A stretch of 42,473 bases of DNA from Thermocrispum municipale DSM 44069 (GCF_000427825.1 NZ_ATYT01000003.1:194013-236485); one strand, 5' to 3'; shown: positions 33,664 to 40,942, numbered from the stretch's first letter. Program-made: numbers and translations. Notes: a model not told the origin generated them from the sequence alone.

Positions 33664-33703
33664 CCGCGCCGCGGGCGACCGGACCGGGTCGCCCGCGGCG
33701 CGG
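33664..33703 (-). terminator. Hairpin between the GH20 and GH92 genes
   Basis: CCGCGCCGCGGGCGACC (33664-33680) pairs perfectly over 17 bases with 33687-33703 around a six-base loop. It lies 36 bases past the hexosaminidase stop and only 26 bases ahead of the GH92 start codon, so it either ends the first transcript or attenuates read-through into the second. Confidence 0.8.
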
Positions 33704-33739
33704 ACACGATAGCGGCAAATCGCGCGAAGAGGGCAGTAG

Positions 33740-35338
33740 CTACCAATCGATCTGCGGCGAGCGGTAGAAATTGACGCCCTCGGCCTCCCAGCGCTTGCCC
33801 TCCTCGGCCAGCCGCGCGCGGAACGACTCCCAGTCGTGGCTTTCCGCGGGGGACCACCCGAGCTCGGCGATCGCGGGCAGCCGGGGGAAGGCCATGAACT
33901 CGATGTCGTCGAGGCTGCGCAGCGTCTCCGACCACAGCGGAGCCTCCACACCGAACACGGCGTCCTCGCCGACTCCGCTCACGTGGCTGCCCGGGTCCCA
34001 TTCGTAGGCGTCCTTGACCTCGATGTACCCGGCCCACGTCAAGCCGAGCTGGGTGTTCTCGTCGTACTTCATGTCGAGGTAGGCCTTGTTGGCGGGCGAC
34101 ATGATCACCTTGTTGCCGCGGGCCACGGCCTCGGCCAGGCTCGCGTTCTCCCGGTTGGTGTGCCAGAACTGCGGCACGACCGACGTGGGCGGCTCGGCCT
34201 TGGTCACCTCGGTCCAGCCGAACGCGCGCTTGCCGTACTTCTCCACCAGCGGCAGCACCCGCTGCATGAACGCGCGGTAGTCCTCGTCCGGGGTGGCGTG
34301 CGCTTCGTCGCCGCCGATGTGCAGGTACGGCCCAGGAGTCAGCTCGGCGATCTCACGGATGACGTCCTCGACGAAGCGGTAGGTGATGTCCAGGTCGATG
34401 CACAGCGAGCTGTAACCGACCTCGGTGTCGGTGCGCGGCGGCACCGGTTTGCCGTCGCAGTTCAGCTCGCCGTAGACGGACAGCGCGGCGTTGGTGTGAC
34501 CGGGCATGTCGATCTCCGGCACGATCGTGATGTGCCTGCTCTCGGCGTAGGCGACCAGGTCGGCGTAGTCCTCCTTGGTCAGGTAACCACCGCCGACCCC
34601 GTCCACGCCGGTGCCTTCGCCACCACCTTCCGGCGCCAGCCGGGGCCACGAGTCGATCTCGATGCGCCAGCCCTGGTCGTCGGTCAGGTGCAGATGCAGG
34701 TAGTTGATCTTGTAGTGGGCGATCTGGTCGATGTAGGACTTGATCTCGTCCGGGGTGTGGAAGTGCCGGGCGATGTCCAGCATCGCGGCGCGGTAGGCGA
34801 AGCGTGGGGCGTCGACGACCCGGCCGGCGGGCACGGACCATTCCCGCGCACGAGGTGAGTCGGCCGCGATCTCCGCGGGCAGTAGCTGGCGCAGTGTCTG
34901 AACCCCGGCGAACAGGCCGTCCCCGGTGTTGGCGCGGATGGTGATCTCGTTGCGGTTGACGTCGAGCCGGTATCCCTGGTCACCGACTCGCGTGCCCGCG
35001 CCGCGGAGGAGCAGCGCGATGCTCGGCCCGTCCGCGGCCCGGTCGGTGACCTTGATCGGGTACCCGGTGGCGGGCCGCAGTTGTTCGGCCAGGTACTCAC
35101 CGACCTGGCGGGCTTCGTCCGACCCGCGCTGCGTGCGGATGACGGTGTGCGGACCGAGCTCGAACGCAGGTCCCTGGTGCGCGTCGGCCTCGAGCGGTGC
35201 CGGGATCAGCGCCTCGTAGCGACTCGCCGGCTGTTGCGCCGCTGTGGTGGCTTGCTCGGCCATGGCGGGATGGGCGAGGGCGGTCATGGTGAGGGCGGCG
35301 GCGCCGAGGACGGCCGCCATTCGGGTTCGCTTCTGCAC
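33740..35338 (-). CDS. Secreted GH20 beta-N-acetylhexosaminidase
   Basis: A 532-residue secreted enzyme that removes terminal N-acetylhexosamine from chito-oligosaccharides and glycoproteins. The signal peptide is RMAAVLGAAALTMTALA with a cut near AMAEQ. A GH20b-like N-terminal domain is followed by the catalytic barrel: YLHLHLTDDQGWRIEI, VPEIDMPGHTNAAL, the catalytic Asp-Glu pair in LHIGGDEAHATPDEDY, and the C-terminal LWSETLRSLDDIEFMAFPRLPAIAELGWSP. The GTG at 35338 follows GGAGGT; longer frames are less likely. A DasR-like operator 34 bases upstream suggests control by N-acetylglucosamine. It lies upstream of the GH92 mannosidase on the same strand. Confidence 0.95.
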   Translation of the reverse strand: MQKRTRMAAVLGAAALTMTALAHPAMAEQATTAAQQPASRYEALIPAPLEADAHQGPAFELGPHTVIRTQRGSDEARQVGEYLAEQLRPATGYPIKVTDRAADGPSIALLLRGAGTRVGDQGYRLDVNRNEITIRANTGDGLFAGVQTLRQLLPAEIAADSPRAREWSVPAGRVVDAPRFAYRAAMLDIARHFHTPDEIKSYIDQIAHYKINYLHLHLTDDQGWRIEIDSWPRLAPEGGGEGTGVDGVGGGYLTKEDYADLVAYAESRHITIVPEIDMPGHTNAALSVYGELNCDGKPVPPRTDTEVGYSSLCIDLDITYRFVEDVIREIAELTPGPYLHIGGDEAHATPDEDYRAFMQRVLPLVEKYGKRAFGWTEVTKAEPPTSVVPQFWHTNRENASLAEAVARGNKVIMSPANKAYLDMKYDENTQLGLTWAGYIEVKDAYEWDPGSHVSGVGEDAVFGVEAPLWSETLRSLDDIEFMAFPRLPAIAELGWSPAESHDWESFRARLAEEGKRWEAEGVNFYRSPQIDW

Positions 35339-35371
35339 GGGAACACCTCCGGTAGCCCGGTCGACGTCGTT

Positions 35372-35387
35372 AAAGGTGTAGACCAAT
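35372..35387 (-). promoter_or_regulatory. DasR-like operator (dre) in the hexosaminidase promoter
   Basis: On the minus strand the site reads ATTGGTCTACACCTTT, matching the known DasR element ACTGGTCTAGACCACT at 12 of 16 positions including the TGGTCTA core and ACC. DasR is the GntR-type repressor that links N-acetylglucosamine phosphates to chitin-degrading genes in streptomycetes and Saccharopolyspora. Its place 34 bases ahead of the start codon of a GH20 enzyme fits exactly. Confidence 0.75.
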
Positions 35388-35427
35388 TACCGGGCTGTCC
35401 GACAGGTCCATTCGTGGTGTCCTCAGC

Positions 35428-35464
35428 ACGAGGGGCGGCCGCCGTGCCGGCGACCGCCCCTCGT
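35428..35464 (-). terminator. Hairpin after the ESX-type gene
   Basis: ACGAGGGGCGG (35428-35438) pairs over 11 bases with CCGCCCCTCGT (35454-35464), 12 bases past the stop of the 383-residue gene on the minus strand. Confidence 0.75.
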
Positions 35465-35476
35465 TCGTGCACCGTC

Positions 35477-36628
35477 TCAGACGTCGAGATTGCGCTCGGT
35501 TTCCTCGCGCGTGTACTTGGTGTCCTTGCCGTCGAACGCGACGTCGTCGATCTTCTTGTACTGGTCGTAGGCCTTGTCCGCCACGCCGGTCACCGTCTTG
35601 ACCTTGCCGGTGGTGCTGGAAGTGCCACCGGGTGAGTACCCGGTGACGCTCGAGACGGCCTGCTTGCCGCCTTCCTTCAGCGCGTGGAGGCCGGCCTGCT
35701 TCAGCCCCATCTCGGACATCTTGCGGGCCTTCGAGCTCAACTCGAGCGGGTTAACCCCCGCCGCCTTGTAGGCCTTGAACGCGTCCCGGAAGCCTTCCAG
35801 GCGCTTGCCCCACTTCAGCAGGAACTCGGCGAACTCGTCCAGTAGCTTGCTGACCTTGCCGACCTTCTTCAGGATGCGGCCGAGCGCCGAGGCCACCTTG
35901 CCGACGGTGGCGGCCATCGCGGCGGCGACGCTGGCACCGAACGACACCACCGAGCTCGCCAGCGCGGGCAACCAGGTGTAGATCGCCCAGCTGACCAGCT
36001 CGCTGATGATGGCCTTGATGACATCCTCGAGGATCTGCATGACCATCGACCACATGGTCAGCGTGTCGGCCACGCCGTGCGCCGTCCCTGCGACACCCTC
36101 GATGCCCTTGGACAGCTCCTCGAGCTTGGTCTTGGCTGCCGTGCCCGCGTCCTCGGTCCAGTTCTGCAGCTGCCGGTCGCGATCCTTGAGCAACTCCTGG
36201 CCCATGGTCTCCATGCCGGAGCCGATCTCCTTGAAGTTGCCCGCCGCCTCGGACAGCGCGGGGCCGTCGCCGGTGGCCATGTGCAGCAAATCCTGCAGCG
36301 GCTGGATCAACTCGATGAGGAAGTTCAGCCCGTTGCTGACCAGCCAGTTGATCGGGTCCATGGCGAAGCTGACGACTTCGCCGGCGCACGAGGCGGCGAA
36401 GTTGGCGCCCTTGGTGACCAACAGAGCTGCTCCGGACTTGATGTCCTCCGCGCCTGCGATCGCGTTCACCGTGCTGTAGCCGGACCCGAGGATCGGGACC
36501 TTCTTGCCGGCGTTGCTGAAGTCGAGGAACGGGTCGTCCTGCTCGTGGGTCTTGAACTTCGAGCCCGCTTCCGCGGCGAAACTCGGGCGCTCCACCCGCG
36601 GCGCGTTCTCGCCGACACCACCGGTCAT
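35477..36628 (-). CDS. Alanine-rich helical protein, probable ESX-secreted or PPE-like substrate
   Basis: A 383-residue protein with no signal peptide, built mostly of helices. Central hydrophobic stretches (WAIYTWLPALASSVVSFGASVAAAMAATVG near 225-255) may insert into membranes, flanked by charged coiled-coil segments (NFKEIGSGMETMGQELLKDRDRQLQNW). This is the build of WXG100-like, PPE-like or polymorphic-toxin N-terminal proteins exported by type VII systems. No toxin domain is seen; the tail is short and polar. It overlaps the end of the 120-residue EspC-like gene by ATGA, so the two are coupled and may form a secreted pair. No secretion ATPase is in the window. Function unknown. Confidence 0.82.
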   Translation of the reverse strand: MTGGVGENAPRVERPSFAAEAGSKFKTHEQDDPFLDFSNAGKKVPILGSGYSTVNAIAGAEDIKSGAALLVTKGANFAASCAGEVVSFAMDPINWLVSNGLNFLIELIQPLQDLLHMATGDGPALSEAAGNFKEIGSGMETMGQELLKDRDRQLQNWTEDAGTAAKTKLEELSKGIEGVAGTAHGVADTLTMWSMVMQILEDVIKAIISELVSWAIYTWLPALASSVVSFGASVAAAMAATVGKVASALGRILKKVGKVSKLLDEFAEFLLKWGKRLEGFRDAFKAYKAAGVNPLELSSKARKMSEMGLKQAGLHALKEGGKQAVSSVTGYSPGGTSSTTGKVKTVTGVADKAYDQYKKIDDVAFDGKDTKYTREETERNLDV

Positions 36629-36987
36629 GACGGCTCCCTTCCCTGGATGCCGTCGACCTCGGCCCTGTGCTCACCGAACATGATGACGTGGTCCTGCTCG
36701 GTCGACTCGTAGACCTGTGCGGCCTCGGCGATCTTGTCGCTCATCGCGCCGATGGCCTCGGTCATGTCGTCGACCAGGCCGCGTAACTCGTCCAGCTGCC
36801 TGGTGTAGGTGTCCTTGACGAACAGACCGATGAGGCCCCAGGACTCGTTGCTGACCCCATTCGCCCGCTCGACCAGAGCGTCGAACTTGTTCGACTCGCT
36901 CTCGTAGAAGTCGAGCGTGCCGACGAACGCTTTCAGTTCGCCGACTTCGACGCCGATACCGCTTCCGCTGGTCCCTCCACCACTCAC
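36625..36987 (-). CDS. EspC/WXG100-like ESX-associated small protein
   Basis: A 120-residue helical-hairpin protein: a Gly/Ser-rich N-terminus, helix one around VGELKAFVGTLDFYESESNKFDALV, a Trp-Gly turn in SNESWGLIG (the WXG-like position), and helix two to EAAQVYESTEQD. The tail carries Y-x-x-x-E, the type VII export signal form. These are the hallmarks of the EspC/DUF2580 group, small partners of ESX substrates. It overlaps the next gene by four bases, which would be its secretion partner. It is divergent from a polytopic membrane protein over 89 bases. Confidence 0.85.
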   Translation of the reverse strand: MSGGGTSGSGIGVEVGELKAFVGTLDFYESESNKFDALVERANGVSNESWGLIGLFVKDTYTRQLDELRGLVDDMTEAIGAMSDKIAEAAQVYESTEQDHVIMFGEHRAEVDGIQGREPS

Positions 36988-37076
36988 GGCGTGCTCCTTC
37001 CCCCGGTCAGCGGTTCATGGTGAGAAATAATGGCACACTCGGCGTGCTCCGATTGTCGGTTTGAGGAGATCAGTTC

Positions 37077-38825
37077 GTGGACGCTGCCACGCTCGATCAG
37101 GTCGGATTGTGGGTGGCCGGGGGAGGGCTCGCACTTTCCACGGTGTCGGTCGTCGCCGCCAATGCGGCCGAATCGGACGCGCGACTGGAGGAGAAGGAAG
37201 TCGCGGCGCACGTGCTGGCCGACGCACGCGACAACGGGCTGACCCGGCAGGCGCCGTCGTTCGTCTCGTACACCAAGCCGGACACGGGGGAGCCGCTGGG
37301 GGAGCCACCTGCCTGGTGCGCAGGCTTCGTGGTCGGCGGATACGAGGCCGCCGCGTTCGGCTACGGCTCCCGTGCCGACGAGCGCTGCGTCATTCAGATC
37401 AGAACGCCGCGGACACCCGAACTGCGGGTCGTGCGGATCGGCGCCCCGGCGGAGGAAAAGCTGCGCCTGCGGCTGGTGAAAGCGCCCAGCGTGCGGGACT
37501 ACCGCGGCGAGGTGTGCTCGGTCTACGCCGCCGACGAACGATTTGCGCACGCGTTCCGGCAGCTGGCGGTGGTGCCCTACGACGGTCTGCTGACACCGGA
37601 CAAGGACAGCGTCCCGGAGTTGGACCGCCCGCAAGCGATCGGGCTTGCCGACGGTGTGATCAGCATCGAGGTCGCGGCCACGACCAACGAGAAGATCTTC
37701 GAGTACGCGAAGAACCTGCTTGCGCTGCTGCGAGACGTTCCGGACAGCTCGTGGCGAGCGTACGGACAGCCGAACCAGGTGCCGCCCGGCCACGGCGGCC
37801 GCTACTTCCGCAGCACACCAGGGCCGCGCGAGCAGCGCTACCGGTCTCTCACCGCGTTAGGGCTGGTCCCGGCGGTGCTGGTGGCGATCGCCTTCGGTGT
37901 TGCGGAGATCTGCCGCTCGCTGTCGTACCTGACCGAGCTGGACGCGCGGATCTTCAGCGGCGAGGAGCTCCCGGCCGTCTTCGGCGGGCGGTTCGCCGCG
38001 GTGCCGACGTCGTCATTGGCGGCGAACGCATGGGCGGTCCTGGGTGGCCTGATCGTGTTCCTGGTCGGATCGCTGGCGATGCGGGTCGCGCGCTGGACGG
38101 GCATCCGGGTGCCGACGTTGTCCGTACAGTTTCGGACTCTCCTGCGGCGTGCTGTGCTGGCTCTGACAGCTGGCGTGCTGTTGTTGGTGCTGATCAACCT
38201 CAGCATGGCCGGCTGGGTCGCCATGGGGCTTGCGGTCGTCCTCGATCTTGTGGTGGCGGGGCTGATCCTGGGGGCCGTCATCGCCCTGCGCCGGTTGTTG
38301 CAGCGCGACACCGCGGGTCTCGACCGCGGGGCATATCTCTTGTTGGCGGTGCTGCTGATCCCCGGCGCCTACCTCGCAGGGAATTCGGCTGCGGTCCTGG
38401 TGGGCGCCGCGACGACCGTCGACGTCACGGTCACCAACGTTGACCTGCGGCACGCGTACGAGGGACCTCGGCCGACTGAGGCACTGTGGACGGAGCCGCT
38501 TCCGTACCTGGATGTCGCGTACGAACTCGACGGGGAACGGCACGTCGTGGCGGACAAGCGGTGGTACGGCGAGCGAGAGGCCGCCCCGGACGAGGGCGAC
38601 ACCCTGACCACGGCCATCGCGCCACTCTGGCCACACCAGCTGTTGCCGGATCGCGCCAGTGCGGCAGAAGCGGGCAGCTTGGGTGTCGCGGAATTCTTGC
38701 TGATCTTTTTCCTGGTCGGCGGTGTCCTGGCCTTCCGAAAGGGTGGACGCGGTGTCGAGCCGCCTTACGCCGCGGCCGGACCCGGCGCATCGGCTCTGGA
38801 CGAGGAGGACGCCCGAGGATGGTGA
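37077..38825 (+). CDS. Polytopic membrane protein of unknown function
   Basis: A 582-residue protein that I do not recognise. An N-terminal hydrophobic helix (VGLWVAGGGLALSTVSVVAA, 8-27) is followed by about 230 soluble residues and then five or six membrane helices between roughly 265 and 445. A soluble loop (DLRHAYEGPRPTEALWTEPL and on) and a last helix GVAEFLLIFFLVGGVLAF follow, then a short cytoplasmic tail. The soluble N-domain has no motif I can name. The GTG at 37077 follows TTTGAGGAG. It is divergent from the ESX-type pair and could be a partner in their export or an unrelated sensor; both are guesses. Confidence 0.82.
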   Translation: MDAATLDQVGLWVAGGGLALSTVSVVAANAAESDARLEEKEVAAHVLADARDNGLTRQAPSFVSYTKPDTGEPLGEPPAWCAGFVVGGYEAAAFGYGSRADERCVIQIRTPRTPELRVVRIGAPAEEKLRLRLVKAPSVRDYRGEVCSVYAADERFAHAFRQLAVVPYDGLLTPDKDSVPELDRPQAIGLADGVISIEVAATTNEKIFEYAKNLLALLRDVPDSSWRAYGQPNQVPPGHGGRYFRSTPGPREQRYRSLTALGLVPAVLVAIAFGVAEICRSLSYLTELDARIFSGEELPAVFGGRFAAVPTSSLAANAWAVLGGLIVFLVGSLAMRVARWTGIRVPTLSVQFRTLLRRAVLALTAGVLLLVLINLSMAGWVAMGLAVVLDLVVAGLILGAVIALRRLLQRDTAGLDRGAYLLLAVLLIPGAYLAGNSAAVLVGAATTVDVTVTNVDLRHAYEGPRPTEALWTEPLPYLDVAYELDGERHVVADKRWYGEREAAPDEGDTLTTAIAPLWPHQLLPDRASAAEAGSLGVAEFLLIFFLVGGVLAFRKGGRGVEPPYAAAGPGASALDEEDARGW

Positions 38826-38848
38826 GTCGGGTGCGGCGTGGATGTGGC

Positions 38849-39003
38849 TTACTCGGCTGAACTGTTCGGCCGGCCGGGCACGAGGCGGTTCCTGCACACG
38901 GCTCGCATTCGCGATCGTCAGCGACGATGGTCCCGTCGACGATCGCCGTGGTGAGTACCCAGCCGTCACCCTGACAGTGATTGCAGATGATGTCCTCGGC
39001 CAT
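38849..39003 (-). pseudogene. Small CxxC zinc-finger protein, frameshifted
   Basis: The ATG at 39003 follows GGGAGG with ideal spacing and the codons are strongly GC3-rich, so this is a real gene start. It encodes MAEDIICNHCQGDGWVLTTA and continues to CEPCAGT with a DnaJ-type CxxC pair. As given, the frame then runs on for about 140 more residues antisense to the neighbouring membrane gene, ending at 38431, which is not plausible. Adding one base near 38885-38887 turns the end into CAGTGLVPGRPNSSAE and a stop at 38849-38851, completing a second CxxCxGxG motif and giving a protein of about 51 residues. So either one base has been lost or the sequence has an error. Role unknown; such proteins are common zinc ribbons. 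Confidence 0.6.
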
Positions 39004-39106
39004 GTGGCCCCTCCCGTTCGAACTGACTCAAGGAAGGACCTCGAGCACCCGGGCGAGGTTGGGGGCTCCGCAGCTGCGGAGCGCGGTTGCCGCTCGCCGA
39101 CATGAC

Positions 39107-39138
39107 GAAGACCCGGTCCGCGATCGGACCGGGTCTTC
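39107..39138 (-). terminator. Terminator of the tRNA-Val(CAC) gene
   Basis: GAAGACCCGGTCCG (39107-39120) pairs perfectly over 14 bases with CGGACCGGGTCTTC (39125-39138) around CGAT. It begins four bases past the encoded CCA end of the tRNA on the minus strand. Confidence 0.85.
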
Positions 39139-39141
39139 ATG

Positions 39142-39216
39142 TGGTGCGCGATGCTGGGATCGAACCAGCGACCTCTTCGGTGTGAACGAAGCGCTCTCCC
39201 GCTGAGCTAATCGCGC
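39142..39216 (-). tRNA. tRNA-Val(CAC)
   Basis: On the minus strand the gene begins GCGCGATTAGCTCAGCGGGA, closes with ATCGCGC-A, and encodes CCA. The acceptor stem pairs over seven bases, the T arm has GGTTCGATCC, and the anticodon loop TTCACAC gives CAC, reading GUG valine codons. It is a near twin of the tRNA-Val(GAC) at 40296. Confidence 0.95.
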
Positions 39217-39606
39217 TCGCTGTCGCAGTCGATGGTGACTGCACTTCGGAACTTTACCGAAGCCCGATCGGGGCCGTCACGGAGGGTCCCCATCAACGAT
39301 CACTGAGGGCTTTGATCACGACACCGTACGCACAGGTAGCAGGTCAGGTGGGATACGGGTTAGCCGAAGATAACAATGGTGTGACCTTCGTCTTGCGGCA
39401 TTCGCGCGACATCCCTTTTGCACGTGCAGCTTCCCGAGCAATATGGAGCGGACGCTTCCCGGCGTTGCCTTTGACCGGACGCGTTAGCTCGGCCAGCCAT
39501 ACGGGTGATTACGGCGGCCGAAGTGGGCCAACCGGGCATAGGTCGCGTCATAGGTGTGTACGCAGGTCGTTAGCACGACCGGGAAGGGAGACGAAGGGTA
39601 GAGACG
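39217..39606. other. Leader region upstream of ssgB
   Basis: About 390 bases between the tRNA-Val(CAC) 5' end and ssgB. The stretch 39290-39470 is AT-richer than coding DNA and must hold the ssgB promoter; GATAACAAT near 39368 is a possible -10. In Streptomyces coelicolor ssgB has a stress/sporulation sigma-factor promoter, but I cannot place a matching pair here. A frame from 39312 has no ribosome site or recognisable product. No repeats or RNA genes are seen. Confidence 0.45.
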
Positions 39607-40032
39607 ATGCGCAACGACCATGTGACGCTCCGCTCGACCGCGGTGTTCGACTTGCTCGCACCGCGAGCGCCTGCCGTCCCGGTCAAGGTGGAGCTGCGAT
39701 ACGACACTCGCGACCCGTACGCGGTCGTCGCGGCATTCCGCACCGGCAAGGCCGGGTGGGTCGAATGGGTCTTTGCGCGTGACCTGCTCGCCGACGGCCT
39801 GCTGGCCGACTCCGGTGACGGGGACGTCCGGATCCGCCCGTCGGTCGAGGACCCCGAGTCGGTGTTCATCGAGCTGAACTCGCCGTCCGGGCACGCCATG
39901 TTCGAGGCCTCCGCGCAAGAGCTGGCGGACTTCCTGGACCGGACGTACGACGTCGTGCTTCCCGGCAACGAGCACCTCTGGGTCGACGTGGACGACGCCC
40001 TGACCCATCTCATCCCGAACGACCTGGCCTGA
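39607..40032 (+). CDS. ssgB: SsgB-like sporulation and cell division protein
   Basis: A 141-residue SsgA-like protein. Typical are VPVKVELRYDTRDPYAVVAAF, the WVEWVFARDLLADGL turn near residue 50, VRIRPSVEDPESVFIELNSPSGHAMFEAS and LADFLDRTYDVVLPGNE. SsgB positions the division ring at sporulation septa in Streptomyces by recruiting FtsZ; in other actinomycetes the role in septation is inferred. The ATG at 39607 is preceded by AAGGGAGACGAAGGG. It stands alone between tRNA genes. Its presence supports a mycelial, spore-forming host. Confidence 0.93.
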   Translation: MRNDHVTLRSTAVFDLLAPRAPAVPVKVELRYDTRDPYAVVAAFRTGKAGWVEWVFARDLLADGLLADSGDGDVRIRPSVEDPESVFIELNSPSGHAMFEASAQELADFLDRTYDVVLPGNEHLWVDVDDALTHLIPNDLA

Positions 40033-40122
40033 AGGTCAAATCCCGACCCCCGTGCACACGGCCTGGACGGCGTCGGCTAGAGTTCTCACCACAACCACCA
40101 CGGAGCACCGAGGTGGCACAAT

Positions 40123-40195
40123 GCGGATGTAGCGCAGTTGGTAGCGCATCACCTTGCCAAGGTGAGGGTCGCGGGTTCGAGTCCCGTCATCCGCT
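40123..40195 (+). tRNA. tRNA-Gly(GCC)
   Basis: The gene starts GCGGATGTAGCGCAGTTGGT and ends CATCCGC-T. The acceptor stem pairs over seven bases, the T arm is GGGTTCGAGTCCC, and the anticodon loop TTGCCAA gives GCC. CCA is not encoded. It is the first of three closely packed tRNA genes. Confidence 0.96.
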
Positions 40196-40223
40196 CGGCG
40201 ATGGCTTTTGCTCAGGCCGACGC

Positions 40224-40294
40224 GGTGGAGTGGCCGAGAGGATAGGCAGCGGCCTGCAAAGCCGTCTACACGGGTTCGAATCCCGTCTCCACCT
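40224..40294 (+). tRNA. tRNA-Cys(GCA)
   Basis: The gene starts GGTGGAGTGGCCGAGAGGAT and ends CTCCACC-T with the U discriminator expected for cysteine. The anticodon loop CTGCAAA gives GCA. The length of 71 bases is normal for tRNA-Cys. Only one base separates it from the next tRNA, so they are processed from one transcript. Confidence 0.96.
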
Positions 40295-40295
40295 C

Positions 40296-40370
40296 GCGCG
40301 ATTAGCTCAGCGGGAGAGCGCTACCTTGACACGGTAGAGGTCACTGGTTCGATCCCAGTATCGCGCACCA
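40296..40370 (+). tRNA. tRNA-Val(GAC)
   Basis: The gene starts GCGCGATTAGCTCAGCGGGA, ends ATCGCGC-A and encodes CCA at 40368-40370. The anticodon loop TTGACAC gives GAC for GUC and GUU codons. It ends the Gly-Cys-Val cluster. Its 3' end is a possible integration site for the element whose excisionase remnant lies about 320 bases downstream. Confidence 0.96.
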
Positions 40371-40386
40371 GCGTTTCCGCAGGCCG

Positions 40387-40406
40387 GGCCCGGTTTCGAC
40401 CGGGCC
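40387..40406 (+). terminator. Terminator of the tRNA cluster
   Basis: GGCCCGGT-TTCG-ACCGGGCC forms a perfect eight-base stem with a stable tetraloop, 16 bases past the tRNA-Val CCA end. Confidence 0.85.
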
Positions 40407-40694
40407 TGAGGTGTGTTCGTGCCACGTACGTGCCAGATCAAAACCGATCTCGCTGACATGGGTGGCCCCCACCTGGACCACTGTGTAACGTTTTGGACAT
40501 ATCCAGAATCTCGGGCACGTTAGCCCCTCCGAGGGCGGGGCGAGCGGCGTCTCAGGCACCGGACGCTTGACGGCGATGGACGGTCCGTCACCCTCTCCGG
40601 GTAAGCCCTCAGCACCTTTACCGACGCCGGGCAGCACTGGGCCGACCGACGGTCTCGTGCGCCCGCGTTCGCACGTGAAGGGAGCGCTCCCCCC
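40407..40694. other. Non-coding junction region after the tRNA cluster
   Basis: No intact gene is seen. The composition drops in GC in places (TGTGTAACGTTTTGGACATA near 40480). A minus-strand frame covering 40341-40637 runs through the tRNA 3' end and is an artefact. A near-repeat AAAACCGATCTCGCTGA (from about 40440) resembles AAAACTGATCTCGCTTA in the excisionase start (from about 40723). No second copy of the tRNA 3' end was found to define an att site. Confidence 0.4.
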
Positions 40695-40827
40695 ATGAAC
40701 GGCCTCGAAGTCCGGCGCGAAAAAACTGATCTCGCTTAAAGCTGCCGCCGAGTATCTCGATGTGTCTCAAAAGTCTGTCCGAAACTGGATCGCACAGGGT
40801 CGGATCACCGGTTATCGCGTCGGCCGG
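40695..40827 (+). pseudogene. Excisionase/helix-turn-helix remnant, frameshifted and truncated
   Basis: The ATG at 40695 after GAAGGGAG opens MNGLEVRREK and runs into a stop after a run of six A. Dropping one A gives KLISLKAAAEYLDVSQKSVR and NWIAQGRITGYRVGR, a MerR-type/excisionase DNA-binding domain of the kind found next to tyrosine integrases in actinobacterial integrative elements. After this point the similarity ends, although the frame stays open to 41007, because DNA of the opposite-strand lipoprotein gene begins. So it is both frameshifted and cut short. No integrase is present. It marks a decayed integrative element beside the tRNA-Val gene. Confidence 0.7.
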
Positions 40828-40942
40828 CCCCCGCGGCGAGCATCTCCTCTCGATACTCTGCCGCGGTCATCTCGCCCGCGCACCCGGCGAGCAGCGCCAC
40901 GGTCGATCCGACTGTCGCGACTAATAGCGCCAATTTGCGCAT
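40805..40942 (-). CDS. Truncated small lipoprotein
   Basis: An ATG at 40942 opens a 45-residue frame, MRKLALLVATVGSTVALLAG-C and on. The N-terminus has two basic residues, a hydrophobic stretch and a clean lipobox LLAGC at about residue 21, so it is a bona fide lipoprotein signal. The mature part AGEMTAAEYREEMLAAG has helical character but stops after about 25 residues, where the frame enters the antisense of the excisionase remnant. It therefore looks like the 5' end of a lipoprotein gene joined to other DNA. The product family cannot be told. An AAAGG lies upstream as a possible ribosome site. Confidence 0.5.
   Translation of the reverse strand: MRKLALLVATVGSTVALLAGCAGEMTAAEYREEMLAAGAGRRDNR

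Noticed and set aside
35336-35348. GGAACACC near the hexosaminidase start as another copy of the catabolic-island operator
   Set aside because: It is only a half-site formed by the ribosome site and start codon, with no partner arm.
38431-38848. C-terminal 140 residues of the zinc-finger frame as real protein
   Set aside because: They are antisense to the membrane gene, rich in Arg/Pro and lack the coding character of the first 50 codons; a single-base change gives a sensible short protein instead.
39142-39216. tRNA-Val(CAC) as the second attachment copy of tRNA-Val(GAC)
   Set aside because: The two are full-length, functional isoacceptors on opposite strands; similarity of their 3' ends is shared tRNA sequence, not an att repeat.
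40341-40637. 98-residue minus-strand frame overlapping the 3' end of tRNA-Val
   Set aside because: It runs through the tRNA and its terminator, has no ribosome site and ends in the familiar translation of a tRNA T arm.
40695-40740. Programmed frameshift at the A6 run of the excisionase
   Set aside because: The required shift is +1 and the downstream domain is truncated anyway, so decay or error is simpler than recoding.
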